A stretch of DNA of 64,000 nucleotides. Source: an uncultured Gilliamella sp. (GTDB lineage Bacteria; Pseudomonadota; Gammaproteobacteria; Enterobacterales; Orbaceae). This document shows positions 20,120-30,898 of the stretch, in pieces; within the stretch, counting starts at the first letter, position 1, and the number at the start of each line of letters is the position of its first letter. The notes beneath the pieces were generated by a model. That model searched no databases and was not told the origin of the DNA. It was given only the letters and a program-made list of their open reading frames with translations. The position numbers and the translations under genes were made by a program. Where the stretch lies: the NCBI GenBank assembly GCA_945276085.1, contig CALYPO010000001.1, positions 1 through 64,000 on the forward strand, written 5' to 3'.

Positions 20120-20656
20120 ATGATTTATCAATTAGATGATTTATGCCCACAAATTCACCCAGATTGTTTTATTGCCAAATCGGCTGATATTATTGGTAAT
20201 GTGACGCTTGAGCAAGGGGTATCCATCTGGTTTAACGCGGTATTACGAGGTGATATTGCAAGTATTCATATTGGCAAAAACAGCAACATTCAAGATAATT
20301 GTACTGTGCATATCGAGACTAACATACCGTGTATTGTTGGTGAAAATGTTACAATTGGCCATAATGTGATTCTTCATAGCTGCACAATTGAAGATAATGT
20401 CTTAATCGGAATGGGAAGTACGATTTTAAATCATGCCAAAATTGCTAAAAACTGTCTGGTTGGTGCTAATTCTTTAGTTACTCATAGTTTACCTTATCAA
20501 GAAGGCTGCTTAATTATGGGATCACCAGCGAAAATAATTCGGCAACTTACCGAAGCCGAAATTGCAGCAAATATTAAAAATGCCCAAAATTATGTCAAAA
20601 ATGGACAAAGGTTTAATAAAAATCTAATGGCAATTAATCGCTCACAGTCACAATAA
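20120..20656 (+). CDS. Gamma-carbonic-anhydrase-like hexapeptide-repeat protein (YrdA type)
   Basis: Left-handed beta-helix protein of 178 residues made of hexapeptide repeats (for example SVWFNAVLRGDIASI-like start, then IGKNSNIQDNCTVHIET and VTIGHNVILHSC). His residues in VHIET and GHNVILH are placed like the zinc ligands of gamma-class carbonic anhydrases. E. coli YrdA/PaaY homologs are poorly characterised and some are thioesterases, so enzymatic activity is not assured. It starts 2 bases after bcr. Confidence 0.85.
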   Translation: MIYQLDDLCPQIHPDCFIAKSADIIGNVTLEQGVSIWFNAVLRGDIASIHIGKNSNIQDNCTVHIETNIPCIVGENVTIGHNVILHSCTIEDNVLIGMGSTILNHAKIAKNCLVGANSLVTHSLPYQEGCLIMGSPAKIIRQLTEAEIAANIKNAQNYVKNGQRFNKNLMAINRSQSQ

Positions 20657-20747
20657 ATTACGTTTTATATTTTATTCACTCTGTGAGCAAAAGTAATTTA
20701 TGATAAAATGCCACCAATTTTAATTGCAATCGTTTTTAGGTACGTAC

Positions 20748-23732
20748 TTGAAAAAGCCAAAAACAACCAGAAGACAGATATTTAGCCAATTCATTTTATT
20801 AATAATAATAGCGTTATCTGCCTGCTTATTTTTATCACTATTTTCTTACAATGCATCAGATCCCGGCTGGTCACGTACTGCTTGGCATACCCCTATCAGC
20901 AATTATTGCGGCTATATTGGTGCATATGCATCGGATATACTATTCCAATTTTTAGGCTTTATTGCTTACAGTGTTCCTTTTTTTGCACTATTTTTTAGTT
21001 TGCAATTAGTGAGCTATTTTTATCGTCATGCTAATGCGCCTATTAACTATTTTAGTATATCATTCAGAATCATTGGTATTTTAGCGTTTATCTTTAGCAG
21101 TACTGGTTTTTTTACCTTAAATATTCGTGATGCAGAACAATTTCAAGCTGGGGGATACCTAGGTTCAATTGTTATCGAAAGCCTATTACCTATAATGAAT
21201 GGCTTTACCGCATCGATTATATTACTCATTGTTAGCCTTGCCTGTATAACCCTATTAACCGGATTATCATGGTTACTACTGATGGAAAAACTTGGGGCGT
21301 TAGTCATGCTGCTTTTAACGCCGATTACCTGGTTATTTTCATCACATAAAGCCAGTGCAAGCACTCACACTGTTACCAAACAGCGGGATAAAGACATTGC
21401 ACTAACAACGCAAACAAAAGAGCAGCCTGTTGTTATTCCATTAGAGAGCAATAAAGTCAATTTAGATACAGAGCAACCTTTATCTATAACAGCCAATGAA
21501 GAAAAAGTGATTAATCATGTAGATGCCACTAATCAGCTTGAACAAAACAATCCTATAACACTCAATAAGGATGATGAAGCATTAATCCAAACAGCAGAGC
21601 AATTGTTACAGTCGCTTGAGCAAACGACTAACAATCAACCTGATTTATCTAGCACACCAGTTAATGATGAGCCTAAAAAAGATCTGGATCCAAACGATAT
21701 TTTAGCGCGTATGGAAGTGATTATAAAAAATATGAATGAACGAAAGTTAGCGCTCTCACAAGATCAAACTAATGCTACGTTGCCACAATCAAATTTAGCC
21801 AATGATCCACAAGCAACAGCAAATCAAACAACAACAGACTCAGAAAAAGTGCAGCCTTTTGATGAAAATAAATACACCATTTCAGATGCGCCTAGCAAAC
21901 CGTTATTTACGTTAAATAATAACGAATCTACCTTAGCGAACAATACAATCGATTCAAACCAATTTATATCGAACGAGCCAGAATCATCGACTCAAGACGT
22001 TGAGCAAGTAACACATCAAGAACCCGAAACTCAGATTGAACATCCTACACCCGAGATTGAAAGGCACATCCCCGAAGATGTCGATCTTGAATCGTTAAAA
22101 AATGAAAATCCTGTCATAGATGACATCTATCTAGACGATACAGAGGTTGAACAAAGTCACAATACCCCAATTACCATTGATGATGAAAACGATAGCTTAA
22201 TTCACCCATTATTAAGACGTGATGATAAACCACTACCAAAACCAACAACGCCACTACCGTCATTGGATTTATTAACTGCACCGCCGACAACGCGAATTGA
22301 AGTCGATCATGCTGCATTAAATGCAATGTCTGAACTGATTGAAAAAAGTTTAGCCGACTATCGTGTTAAAGCCAAAGTTGTTGATTATATGCCAGGACCT
22401 GTGATCACCCGCTTTGAAATTGAACTAGCTCCCGGTATTAAAGCTGCGCGAATTTCAACACTCGATCGCGATCTTGCTCGTTCACTATCAATGCCTTCAG
22501 TGCGAGTTGTTGAAGTTATTCCGGGTAAACCTTATGTCGGTATCGAGTTACCTAATAAAAACCGGCAGACCGTCTACTTTAGAGAAGTATTAGACAGCCC
22601 ACAATTTCGCAATGCACAATCACCATTGACTATCGTATTAGGAAAAGATATTTCAGGGCAATCGGTTGTTGCAGATTTAGCTAAGATGCCCCATTTATTA
22701 GTCGCAGGCACCACAGGTTCTGGTAAATCTGTGGGGGTTAATGCGATGATTTTAAGCATCTTATACAAATCACAACCTGAAGATGTCAGGTTTATTATGA
22801 TCGACCCTAAAATGCTTGAACTCTCTATCTATGAAGGTATACCGCACTTATTAACGCAAGTGGTTACCGACATGAAAGATGCGGCGAACGCACTTAATTG
22901 GTGTGTAAACGAAATGGAAAGACGTTACCGATTAATGTCAGCTTTAGGTGTCCGCAACATTGCCGGCTATAATGAAAAAATAAAACAAGCACAAGAGATG
23001 GGTAGACCTATTCCTGATCCACTGTGGAAACCTACCGATAGCATGGATCTTAACATGCCAACATTGGAAAAATTGCCTTACATTGTGGTTATGGTCGATG
23101 AATTTGCCGATTTAATTATGGCTGTTGGTAAAAAAGTGGAAGAATTAATTGCGCGCCTAGCTCAAAAAGCGAGAGCTGCGGGCATTCACCTTGTGTTAGC
23201 CACCCAGCGCCCATCGGTTGATGTTATCACAGGATTGATTAAAGCCAATATTCCAACCCGTATTGCTTTTACTGTATCAAGTAAAATTGATTCACGTACT
23301 ATTTTAGATCAAATGGGCGCCGAATCACTACTTGGCATGGGGGACATGCTGTATTTAGCGCCGAATAGTTCGATTCCTATTCGTGTACATGGCGCTTTTG
23401 TACGTGATGAAGAAGTTCATGCAGTTGTGCAAGACTGGAAAGCTCGCGGCAAACCAAAATATATTGAAAATGTGACGGTATCAACCGATGATAATGATAG
23501 CAGTCATGCTGACAACATTGATGAAGATCTCGATCCGCTATTTGATCAAGTTGTAGAGTTTGTGGTTGAAACGCGTAGGGCTTCTATCTCTAGTGTACAA
23601 CGAAAATTTAGAATTGGTTATAACCGAGCAGCGCGGATAGTTGAACAAATGGAGATTGAAGGTATTATTAGTGCACCAAGTCATAATGGTACTCGAGAAG
23701 TGATTGTGCCACATTCACATGGTGATTTTTAG
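20748..23732 (+). CDS. ftsK: DNA translocase FtsK
   Basis: Septal DNA pump that couples chromosome dimer resolution to cell division. An N-terminal membrane domain with four to five helices (about 15-200) is followed by a Gln/Asn/Thr-rich acidic linker (about 210-510), the RecA-like motor with Walker [10 protein letters not shown] at about 652 and Walker [12 protein letters not shown] at about 780, and the C-terminal gamma winged helix (about 930-993). The start is TTG 20748 with AGG seven bases upstream; an in-frame TTG at 20724 is the alternative. The linker is much shorter than in E. coli FtsK. Confidence 0.93.
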   Translation: MKKPKTTRRQIFSQFILLIIIALSACLFLSLFSYNASDPGWSRTAWHTPISNYCGYIGAYASDILFQFLGFIAYSVPFFALFFSLQLVSYFYRHANAPINYFSISFRIIGILAFIFSSTGFFTLNIRDAEQFQAGGYLGSIVIESLLPIMNGFTASIILLIVSLACITLLTGLSWLLLMEKLGALVMLLLTPITWLFSSHKASASTHTVTKQRDKDIALTTQTKEQPVVIPLESNKVNLDTEQPLSITANEEKVINHVDATNQLEQNNPITLNKDDEALIQTAEQLLQSLEQTTNNQPDLSSTPVNDEPKKDLDPNDILARMEVIIKNMNERKLALSQDQTNATLPQSNLANDPQATANQTTTDSEKVQPFDENKYTISDAPSKPLFTLNNNESTLANNTIDSNQFISNEPESSTQDVEQVTHQEPETQIEHPTPEIERHIPEDVDLESLKNENPVIDDIYLDDTEVEQSHNTPITIDDENDSLIHPLLRRDDKPLPKPTTPLPSLDLLTAPPTTRIEVDHAALNAMSELIEKSLADYRVKAKVVDYMPGPVITRFEIELAPGIKAARISTLDRDLARSLSMPSVRVVEVIPGKPYVGIELPNKNRQTVYFREVLDSPQFRNAQSPLTIVLGKDISGQSVVADLAKMPHLLVAGTTGSGKSVGVNAMILSILYKSQPEDVRFIMIDPKMLELSIYEGIPHLLTQVVTDMKDAANALNWCVNEMERRYRLMSALGVRNIAGYNEKIKQAQEMGRPIPDPLWKPTDSMDLNMPTLEKLPYIVVMVDEFADLIMAVGKKVEELIARLAQKARAAGIHLVLATQRPSVDVITGLIKANIPTRIAFTVSSKIDSRTILDQMGAESLLGMGDMLYLAPNSSIPIRVHGAFVRDEEVHAVVQDWKARGKPKYIENVTVSTDDNDSSHADNIDEDLDPLFDQVVEFVVETRRASISSVQRKFRIGYNRAARIVEQMEIEGIISAPSHNGTREVIVPHSHGDF

Positions 23733-23940
23733 TCGTGATAATAAATCCATCTAGTTGCTAAATAATTAGGTGGATGAAATAGGAGTGCAATCCGCCGATT
23801 TGAGTATAAATGGTTAACACCTATTACAGAGCTTTAGATAATAGACTTAAAATACATTAAACGAGATCAACTTAGCACACCCTAAGCATCTCGTTAATAC
23901 AACCAAAATACAGTAACCGTATGATAGGTATTAGACAATA

Positions 23941-24828
23941 ATGAGTAAATATTCACAGCAAGTGACATTATTAGAATCGCAACTCATCAACCCTAACAAC
24001 TTTAGTTTACCTGCGCAACTAGCTATTAAGGCATTAATTAAGGAAATTTGCTTATCGCCTAAGCCTGGGCTAGTTGATATGAACAATAATGGCGCACACC
24101 GTGATATGGATTTTCAAACATTTATCCAAAGCATTTCAGCTATTTCAACTTGGTTTGAACAGTTTTATCAATATGGTAAACAATCGGCTCATCAAGACCC
24201 CACTGTTTTTTTAGACGGTATTAGACCCATAGGCATACAATGTGAACAAGCCATGTTTAATGCAACTAATCAAATCAATACCCATAAAGGTGGTATATTT
24301 GCTTTCGGTTTATTACTTGGCGCTATAGGCAAACTTGAACAACTCGGCTTAGCATGTCAAATGCAAACAATTTGCGAGCAAGTATCAATAATATGCCAAG
24401 GTATCGTCAATAAGGAATTAAAACAACATAATCGATCTCATTCAATTGGCGAAAAGCTGTATAAACTGCATAATCTTCCTGGGGCACGGGGTGAAGCGGA
24501 GTCAGGTTACGCAACAGTTAAAAACATTTCATTACCTATTTTAAAAAATATGCAGCAAAGTGGTTACGATGAGGAAACTTGCTTATTACAAACCTTATTA
24601 TATCTGCTCGCATTTAACCAAGATACCAATTTGGTTGCAAGAGGGGGACTTGATGGATTAGCCTTTGTCCAACAACAAGCTAAAAAACTGATTTTACACG
24701 GTGGTGTGATTCATACTCATGGCCAACAAAAATTAAATCAGCTTGATAACGAGTTGATAAAACGTAATTTAAGTCCCGGTGGCTCAGCTGATCTTATCGC
24801 CATTACTTGGTTCTTATCACAGTACTAA
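23941..24828 (+). CDS. citG: Triphosphoribosyl-dephospho-CoA synthase CitG
   Basis: Makes 2'-(5''-triphosphoribosyl)-3'-dephospho-CoA from ATP and dephospho-CoA, the precursor of the citrate lyase prosthetic group. The 295-residue protein shows SPKPGLVD at about 39-46, GAHRDMDF, IGIQCEQAM and NTHKGGIF at about 113-120, all hallmarks of CitG/MdcB. It stands alone downstream of ftsK, about 15 kb from the citCDEFX operon that needs its product. MdcB of malonate decarboxylase is the alternative, but no mdc genes are here and a cit operon without citG is. Confidence 0.9.
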   Translation: MSKYSQQVTLLESQLINPNNFSLPAQLAIKALIKEICLSPKPGLVDMNNNGAHRDMDFQTFIQSISAISTWFEQFYQYGKQSAHQDPTVFLDGIRPIGIQCEQAMFNATNQINTHKGGIFAFGLLLGAIGKLEQLGLACQMQTICEQVSIICQGIVNKELKQHNRSHSIGEKLYKLHNLPGARGEAESGYATVKNISLPILKNMQQSGYDEETCLLQTLLYLLAFNQDTNLVARGGLDGLAFVQQQAKKLILHGGVIHTHGQQKLNQLDNELIKRNLSPGGSADLIAITWFLSQY

Positions 24829-24987
24829 TTCATCTGTACAACAATAATCAGATGGATTCATCACATCAATACCATTGATGGGCTTTGGTTAACTCAACCC
24901 TATGCAAGCAGGTGTTATATTACTTTAACTGATAACATTCACCTCTTTTGTTTAAATTCATATATATCAAGGCTGTAACAAAAAACA

Positions 24988-26151
24988 TCAATCCTGTTTT
25001 TTATTTATTTTTAAATGATAAATCCCATACACAACAGCCCCCAAGATAGCCATAATCGCTAAAATTAAATAAGCGATACGCATTGAATATCGTAAACTTA
25101 CGTATCCAACAATAACAGGAAACAATGTCATACCCAATGCGTAAATCGCTTGAAATAATCCCATCGCTGCCGATCGCGCATAAGCTGGAATAGTAGATGT
25201 TGCTTCAAACGTTAAAAAAGAAAATAATATTCCTGTACCCATTCCAGGAATAATTTGTAGTAATAAAATGGCATAAGGTGATGAACTCTGCGGTATCAAA
25301 ATGCAATATAACGCCAGCAACATAAAAGACAGAATAATCCAAGTAGATATACTTAATTTATTAACCAAGTTACTTGCCCCCACTTTACCAAACAAGACTG
25401 ATGCCAACATATAAATTATTGAAGATAAACCAATTAAGCTTGAACTTGCACCTAATCCACTTAATATCTGATTAGTAAATGACATGGTTGTCGACATTTG
25501 TATCCCCTGCTGAATCAAAGCCAACAAAGAAAAAAACAGTAATTTGCGATCAAAAAACACGTTAAGCAAATTATGATATTCAAAATTGTGATGAATTCTT
25601 TCAGGGTATTTCAGTCTGATAGCTAAGATAAAAGCAATAAATCCGCTTAAACAACTAAGTAAACAGATAAATTGCATCCCAAAATATTCAAATAGCAAGG
25701 TACTTGATAAAAATGCTAAAAAAATACCAAGATTATTTACCATAATAATTAAACTAGTGGCATAACTTTTTTTCGATTTAGGATAAAACCCCATAAACAA
25801 CACCATAAATGATATCCACATGGCGCTGGCAAATCCTGAAATAATATTACCAATCAAAAATCCCCAACCTGTAGGCTGTATAAGACGAATAATTGAAGCA
25901 AATCCAGCTAAAAATGATCCTAATACAATAAATATCTTATGCTTTTCTTTAACATTGGCTAATAACCCAACCGGTATGCGTAAAAATAACTGTGAAACAC
26001 CATAGGCGCTAACCACCATACCAATAAAATTGGTCGTCATATGGATTGCAGTTAAATAAGGGGTTTGATAAGGAATATAAATATATTGTGCATACCAGAA
26101 AAAAAACACAATACACAACAACAAATACGATCTTTTTTTTGCCACTTTCAT
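24988..26151 (-). CDS. MFS transporter, substrate unknown
   Basis: Twelve-helix major facilitator protein of 387 residues in the inner membrane. The N-terminal half has the motif region GVVSAYGVSQLFLRIPVGLLAN. No substrate signature is recognisable. It is divergent from a beta-glucoside PTS operon across a 258-bp spacer that contains a 17-bp palindrome, so the two may share a regulator. A sugar or aglycone exporter is one possibility; this is speculation. Confidence 0.8.
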   Translation of the reverse strand: MKVAKKRSYLLLCIVFFFWYAQYIYIPYQTPYLTAIHMTTNFIGMVVSAYGVSQLFLRIPVGLLANVKEKHKIFIVLGSFLAGFASIIRLIQPTGWGFLIGNIISGFASAMWISFMVLFMGFYPKSKKSYATSLIIMVNNLGIFLAFLSSTLLFEYFGMQFICLLSCLSGFIAFILAIRLKYPERIHHNFEYHNLLNVFFDRKLLFFSLLALIQQGIQMSTTMSFTNQILSGLGASSSLIGLSSIIYMLASVLFGKVGASNLVNKLSISTWIILSFMLLALYCILIPQSSSPYAILLLQIIPGMGTGILFSFLTFEATSTIPAYARSAAMGLFQAIYALGMTLFPVIVGYVSLRYSMRIAYLILAIMAILGAVVYGIYHLKINKKQD

Positions 26152-26193
26152 TGGAACAACATTTTATTTCTTATAATTACTTTATGTAAAAAT

Positions 26194-26210
26194 ATATCTA
26201 AATTAGATAT
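26194..26210. promoter_or_regulatory. 17-bp perfect palindrome, candidate operator
   Basis: ATATCTAAATTAGATAT is a perfect inverted repeat around a central A in the spacer between the divergent MFS gene and the PTS operon, 43 bases upstream of the MFS start. This is a typical operator geometry. No local regulator gene is present, so the binding protein is unknown. Confidence 0.45.
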
Positions 26211-26409
26211 TTAGCAACAAACAAATCCATCTTGTCTAAATTTTTAAACTATGTTAGCTTGAAGTAAGTCAAACAACGATAAAAATAATTTTACAAATTA
26301 GCAGAAAATATCTTCTATAAATTTTTATAACCGATATTCCCTATACCTTATTTGGCGGATTTTAGTTTTTATCAGTGTGTAACCATTCGGTAATGTAATG
26401 GAGAAAATA

Positions 26410-28272
26410 ATGGATTATCAAAGTATTGCACAACAAATTTTACAATTAGTCGGCGGTAAAGCTAATGTTGTTAGCTTAACGCATTGCTTTACTCGTTTAA
26501 GATTTCAATTAGTTGATAGCAACAAAGCGAATCGTGAAAAATTATTACAAACAGAGGGCGTTATTTCGGTTGTAGAAAGCAGTGGACAATATCAAGTGGT
26601 ACTAGGAAATAAAGTCACCAAAATTTATCAAGAAATCATACCATTACTCGGAAAATTAGAGACCAGCGAACAAACGCCACCTAAAGTATCAATTGGCGTA
26701 AAAATTCTTAACGCTTTTGCTGCTATTTTTACGCCCGTGATTCCGGCAATTGCCGCATCTGGTATGTTAAAAGGAATTTTAGCGATTGCTGTTATGATTG
26801 GTAATTATTACTATCAAACAGATATCAAAACTTACAACACCTATACGATTTTACATGCTGCATCAGATGCAGTTTTCTACTTTATGCCAATAATACTTGG
26901 CTATACCGCTGCTAAAGTATTTAAAGCTCATGAATTTATATCGATGATCATAGGGGCAACGCTGTGCTATCCATCAATTGTCACGTTAATGGCAAGTAAA
27001 ACTGAAGTCACTCTGTTTACTATTGAATTAACCAAAGCAAGTTACACCTCTAGCGTTATTCCAATTATTTTAGCCATATTCATTTTAAGTTACGTACAAA
27101 GATTTTTAGAATTTATCATCCCTGAAGTATTGAAAATTATCATGGTACCAACCTTTTCATTACTGATTATGATACCAGCTACATTACTAATTTTCGGTCC
27201 TATTGGCATCTACATTGGCGAATTTATAAACTGGATCTATTACTACATTATGGGTGTTAGCCCTATTTTATTAGGGGCATTTATTGGTGGTGTATGGTGT
27301 ATTTTAGTCATCTTTGGCGCACATCGTGCTATTGTACCAATCGGCATTAATGACGTAGCTCAAACTGGACGCCAGAACTTACTTGCTTTCGCTGGAGCGG
27401 CCAACTTTTCACAAGCTGGCGCGGCATTAGGTGTATTTTTCAAAACCAAAAATAAAAATTTAAAAACAGTTGCGGCATCGGCAACCATTACCGCTTTATT
27501 TGGGATTACTGAACCCGCAATTTATGGTGCGAATTTAAGATTAAAAAAACCGATGATTTGTGCGGTTATTTGTGGCGCTATCGCTGGCGGGCTAATGGGC
27601 TGGGGAGGATCGTACGGTACTGCTTTTGCCAATCAAGGGGTATTAACCATTCCTGTTTACGCTGAAGCCGGTACAACTGCATTTTTATGCTATTTAATTG
27701 GCATATCTTTTGCTTTTTTCGGTTCATGCATTTTAACGATGATTGTTGGATTTCAAGATCTACCAAGCGAGGAAATGTCTACATCAAACCAAACGCATAG
27801 CCCAGATTTATTACTTTCCGATCAGACTATTACCTCGCCTATCAAAGGGCATGTTATTGCACTTAGTGAAGTTAAAGATGAAGTGTTTGCATCTGGCGCG
27901 ATGGGTAAAGGTGTCGCTATATATCCAGAAATCGGTGAAGTCATTGCGCCAGCAGATTGCACAGTTACAGTACTTTATCCCACTTTACATGCCATAGGTT
28001 TAAAATTAGATAATGGATTAGAGTTACTAATCCATATTGGTATCGATACGGTAAACCTGCAAGGCAACTATTTTCAATCTTATGTTGAAGTGGGGCAACA
28101 CATTAAACAAGGGACTAAAATTGTATCCTTTGACATCGATAAGATTAAACAACAACAATATGATTTAACAACATCAATAATTGTCGTTAATTCAGAACAA
28201 TATAAAAATGTCGATTACACCAAAGATATCGACGTTAGTTATCAAGACCAATTATTATTTATTCAAGTTTAG
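26410..28272 (+). CDS. Beta-glucoside-type PTS permease, EIIBCA
   Basis: Phosphotransferase permease that imports and phosphorylates a beta-glucoside. Domain order is IIB (about 1-85, phosphorylation Cys26 in SLTHCFTRLRF), IIC (about 105-460, about ten membrane helices, with GITEPAIYG motif) and IIA (about 470-620, active His in LLIHIGIDTVNLQG). The start is the ATG at 26410 with GGAG upstream; an earlier ATG at 26398 overlaps that ribosome binding site. It is BglF/BglP/AscF-like and forms an operon with the 6-phospho-beta-glucosidase downstream. No BglG-type antiterminator is adjacent. Confidence 0.91.
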   Translation: MDYQSIAQQILQLVGGKANVVSLTHCFTRLRFQLVDSNKANREKLLQTEGVISVVESSGQYQVVLGNKVTKIYQEIIPLLGKLETSEQTPPKVSIGVKILNAFAAIFTPVIPAIAASGMLKGILAIAVMIGNYYYQTDIKTYNTYTILHAASDAVFYFMPIILGYTAAKVFKAHEFISMIIGATLCYPSIVTLMASKTEVTLFTIELTKASYTSSVIPIILAIFILSYVQRFLEFIIPEVLKIIMVPTFSLLIMIPATLLIFGPIGIYIGEFINWIYYYIMGVSPILLGAFIGGVWCILVIFGAHRAIVPIGINDVAQTGRQNLLAFAGAANFSQAGAALGVFFKTKNKNLKTVAASATITALFGITEPAIYGANLRLKKPMICAVICGAIAGGLMGWGGSYGTAFANQGVLTIPVYAEAGTTAFLCYLIGISFAFFGSCILTMIVGFQDLPSEEMSTSNQTHSPDLLLSDQTITSPIKGHVIALSEVKDEVFASGAMGKGVAIYPEIGEVIAPADCTVTVLYPTLHAIGLKLDNGLELLIHIGIDTVNLQGNYFQSYVEVGQHIKQGTKIVSFDIDKIKQQQYDLTTSIIVVNSEQYKNVDYTKDIDVSYQDQLLFIQV

Positions 28273-28282
28273 AGGTAAAAAT

Positions 28283-29680
28283 ATGAAAACATTTGCTAAG
28301 GATTTTTGGTGGGGTGCATCCTCTTCTGCATTTCAAATTGAAGGTGGATGGGATGCCGATGGCAAGGGAATGACAGTTGCTGATTATAATTCATTTCAAC
28401 GCTCAGCAGTACAAGCCGATAGCAAAGTTGCCAGTGATTTTTATCACCATGTAGAGAGTGATATTGCGTTGTTTAAAGAGTTGGGCTTAAAAACTTATCG
28501 TTTTTCCATATCTTGGGCACGTATTATTCCTGATGGCGATGGTAAAATAAATCAAGCTGGGATCGATTTTTATAATCGAGTAATAAACGAATTAATCAAA
28601 AACGGTATCATTCCATTTATCACCCTTTATCATTTTGATTTACCTTTTGCATTAGTTGATAAATATAATGGTTGGCAAGACCGCCGTTGTGTCGATGCGT
28701 TTAGACGCTATGCTCAGGTCTGCTATAAAGCATTTGGCGATCGGGTAAAACATTGGCAAATCAATAATGAACAAAATTTGATGATTCGTGTTAATGAACG
28801 AATGAACATGTATAAAGTCGCACCAGCGGATACTGAAAAAGTGAGAGCACAAATGGATTACCACATGTTTGTTGCGCATGCGATGGCAACTAATGATTGT
28901 CATGAACTAATTGCGGGAAGCAAAGTGGGACCGGCGGTATCATCCACCATGACCTACCCTGCAAGTAACAAACCAATGGATGTTTGGGCAGCTAAAATGA
29001 ATGATAATTTTAAAACTAATTATGCCCTAGAAATGTATTGTTTCGGTGATTACCCAGGTTATTACAAACACTATTTACAACGTTGTGGTATCTATCCACA
29101 AACCCAGCCGGAAGATGCCGACATTTTAAAACAAGCTAAACCGGATTTTATTGCGGTCAATTACTATCGAACATTAGTCGCAAGCTATTTGCCGGAAGAT
29201 GCAAAGCATCCATTTGGCACTAAACATAATGATATCGATTTTGATCTGTATGGTTACTTTAAAATTGAAAAAAACCCGAATTTAACAGCAAGCACTTACG
29301 GTGCACAAATTGATCCAATGGGTTTACGTTTAGTCCTCAATGAATATTATCGACAATACCGCTTACCCCTAATCATTACTGAAAATGGCTTAGGTACACC
29401 AGACGAATTAACACCTGATAATAAAGTGCATGATGATTATCGCATTGATTATATTAAAGCTCATATTTCAGCTTGTCATGATGCGATTGAAGATGGTGTT
29501 GAGTTATTTGGTTATTGCCCATGGTCAGTCATTGATTTATTAAGTTCTCATCAAGGATTTAAAAAACGTTATGGCTTTGTTTATGTTGATCGAGATGATC
29601 ATGACTTAAAAACACTAAATCGTATCAAAAAAGATAGCTTCTATTGGTATCAAAAAGTGATTAAAGATAATGGAGTTTAA
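28283..29680 (+). CDS. 6-phospho-beta-glucosidase (GH1)
   Basis: Hydrolyses the phosphorylated beta-glucoside made by the upstream PTS. GH1 acid/base Glu is at about residue 163 (INNEQN) and the nucleophile Glu at about 367 (ITENGLG). The C-terminal LLSSHQGFKKRYGFVYVD carries the Ser/Lys/Tyr set that binds the 6-phosphate in BglA/BglB-type enzymes. The ATG at 28283 with AGAGG gives 466 residues; a longer frame from 28181 overlaps the PTS gene. It is separated from the PTS gene by 10 bases. Confidence 0.93.
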   Translation: MKTFAKDFWWGASSSAFQIEGGWDADGKGMTVADYNSFQRSAVQADSKVASDFYHHVESDIALFKELGLKTYRFSISWARIIPDGDGKINQAGIDFYNRVINELIKNGIIPFITLYHFDLPFALVDKYNGWQDRRCVDAFRRYAQVCYKAFGDRVKHWQINNEQNLMIRVNERMNMYKVAPADTEKVRAQMDYHMFVAHAMATNDCHELIAGSKVGPAVSSTMTYPASNKPMDVWAAKMNDNFKTNYALEMYCFGDYPGYYKHYLQRCGIYPQTQPEDADILKQAKPDFIAVNYYRTLVASYLPEDAKHPFGTKHNDIDFDLYGYFKIEKNPNLTASTYGAQIDPMGLRLVLNEYYRQYRLPLIITENGLGTPDELTPDNKVHDDYRIDYIKAHISACHDAIEDGVELFGYCPWSVIDLLSSHQGFKKRYGFVYVDRDDHDLKTLNRIKKDSFYWYQKVIKDNGV

Positions 29681-29707
29681 CCCTTTCATAGCTATCAATT
29701 GACAAAT

Positions 29708-29729
29708 ATGGGGCTAAATAAAGCCCCAT
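29708..29729 (+). terminator. Terminator between GH1 gene and HD-Pnk gene
   Basis: ATGGGGCT, six-base loop, AGCCCCAT, then TCTATT. It ends the PTS-glucosidase operon and faces the convergent RNA-repair operon. Confidence 0.65.
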
Positions 29730-29752
29730 TCTATTGCTGAAAATTGTGTTAA

Positions 29753-30895
29753 TTACTGATTTATCACATAGCTAACCTGATGTGCTTCGGTCGGTAAGGG
29801 AACTTGCCATTTACTAAACATGCGCTGAATTTTTTTATTCGCTAAGCTTGTATCGCGTTTTAAATTACGCCGATATAACTCTTGTTCCGGTTGTTCTATA
29901 TAAACGATTTCAACCTCGGCGTGATAAGCATAGAGTAAATCGAGTGCTTTTTGCCGCATATCCTGTGACAAATGGGTAGCATTCCAAATAAAAGGCTGCT
30001 TATCTCGTAACCATTGTTTCACCTTAGCTAATACAAATTGAATCACTAATCCTTCATTTTCGCCATGCTTTAATTTGAGTTCACTGCGCGCATCATCATA
30101 AGAAGCAACCGGCCATGTTGGATAATGCTTACTCACCCAACTATTTTTGCCCGAAGCCGGTAAACCAGACATCAATATCACTTTTGATCCTTGTTGTGGA
30201 TATAGTGCATAATCAGGCAAGACATTACTGCCGCGAAAATAGTGTACTCGCGTATGATCATCAACAAATTGGCGAGGTTGATACAGACACTCTTCTTCTA
30301 GCGCGAATTGTTTAAATAACTCCACTTCATCCAAAGTTCTAGCTTTATCAGCACATATACGCCCCAGCATATCCGCTTTCGCTTGCAGGCAAAGCATCCA
30401 AACCGGTAATTGCCATGACAGACGATGCACAAGGTATTGGGGTGAATAGCGCTGATGCGTATCACTTAACGCAAAAAACGGAACTTGATGAACAGCGATA
30501 ATACGACATATCTGTTCACGTAGTTCAAAAGGGACGGCCATTTGCCACAACAATACTCTGCTACGAATTTCCCCCTTTTGGGAGTGTCTTGGTTGACTGA
30601 TTTTACCCGTGACCTCATCAATCACGGTGGTTTCTGGTTTAGCAATATCATGTAACAACGCTGTCATAAATGATACAAATTGTTGCTCCTCGGTGGCTTT
30701 TGCAAACTCAGTTTGTTCAATTAATGCGCGCAATACCATTTGTGTATGTATCCAAACATTACCTTCACCATGATGCAACGGGTCTTGTGGTGTGGTAATA
30801 AGCGCAGTTAATGCTGGAATACACGTTAACCAGTCATCGAAATTATCTTTAGCAATACTGTTAGCCACTTGCTGTTGTAATTGTAAATAGTCCAT
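29753..30895 (-). CDS. HD-Pnk: HD phosphoesterase fused to polynucleotide kinase
   Basis: Predicted RNA end-healing enzyme of 380 residues. The N-terminal HD domain has His50, the HD pair His82-Asp83 (LLHDIAKP) and Asp175, the metal set of HD phosphohydrolases. The C-terminal P-loop kinase starts at about 238, with GLPASGKNS (244-252), SYDDAR (265-270) and a lid Arg cluster (YRRNLKRD, about 341-348), as in T4 Pnkp-type kinases. Known HD-Pnk enzymes (Runella slithyformis) phosphorylate 5'-OH ends and remove 2',3'-cyclic and 3'-phosphates. It begins 3 bases after the RNA ligase stop, so the two are co-translated. Confidence 0.88.
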   Translation of the reverse strand: MDYLQLQQQVANSIAKDNFDDWLTCIPALTALITTPQDPLHHGEGNVWIHTQMVLRALIEQTEFAKATEEQQFVSFMTALLHDIAKPETTVIDEVTGKISQPRHSQKGEIRSRVLLWQMAVPFELREQICRIIAVHQVPFFALSDTHQRYSPQYLVHRLSWQLPVWMLCLQAKADMLGRICADKARTLDEVELFKQFALEEECLYQPRQFVDDHTRVHYFRGSNVLPDYALYPQQGSKVILMSGLPASGKNSWVSKHYPTWPVASYDDARSELKLKHGENEGLVIQFVLAKVKQWLRDKQPFIWNATHLSQDMRQKALDLLYAYHAEVEIVYIEQPEQELYRRNLKRDTSLANKKIQRMFSKWQVPLPTEAHQVSYVINQ

Positions 30896-30898
30896 TAT

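Noticed and set aside
20724..23732. Frameshift or deletion in ftsK because of its shorter size
   Set aside because: The frame is open throughout; the difference from E. coli is in the variable linker, which differs widely between species.
28181..28282. N-terminal extension of the 6-phospho-beta-glucosidase into the PTS gene
   Set aside because: The GH1 family start and AGAGG ribosome-binding site both point to ATG 28283.
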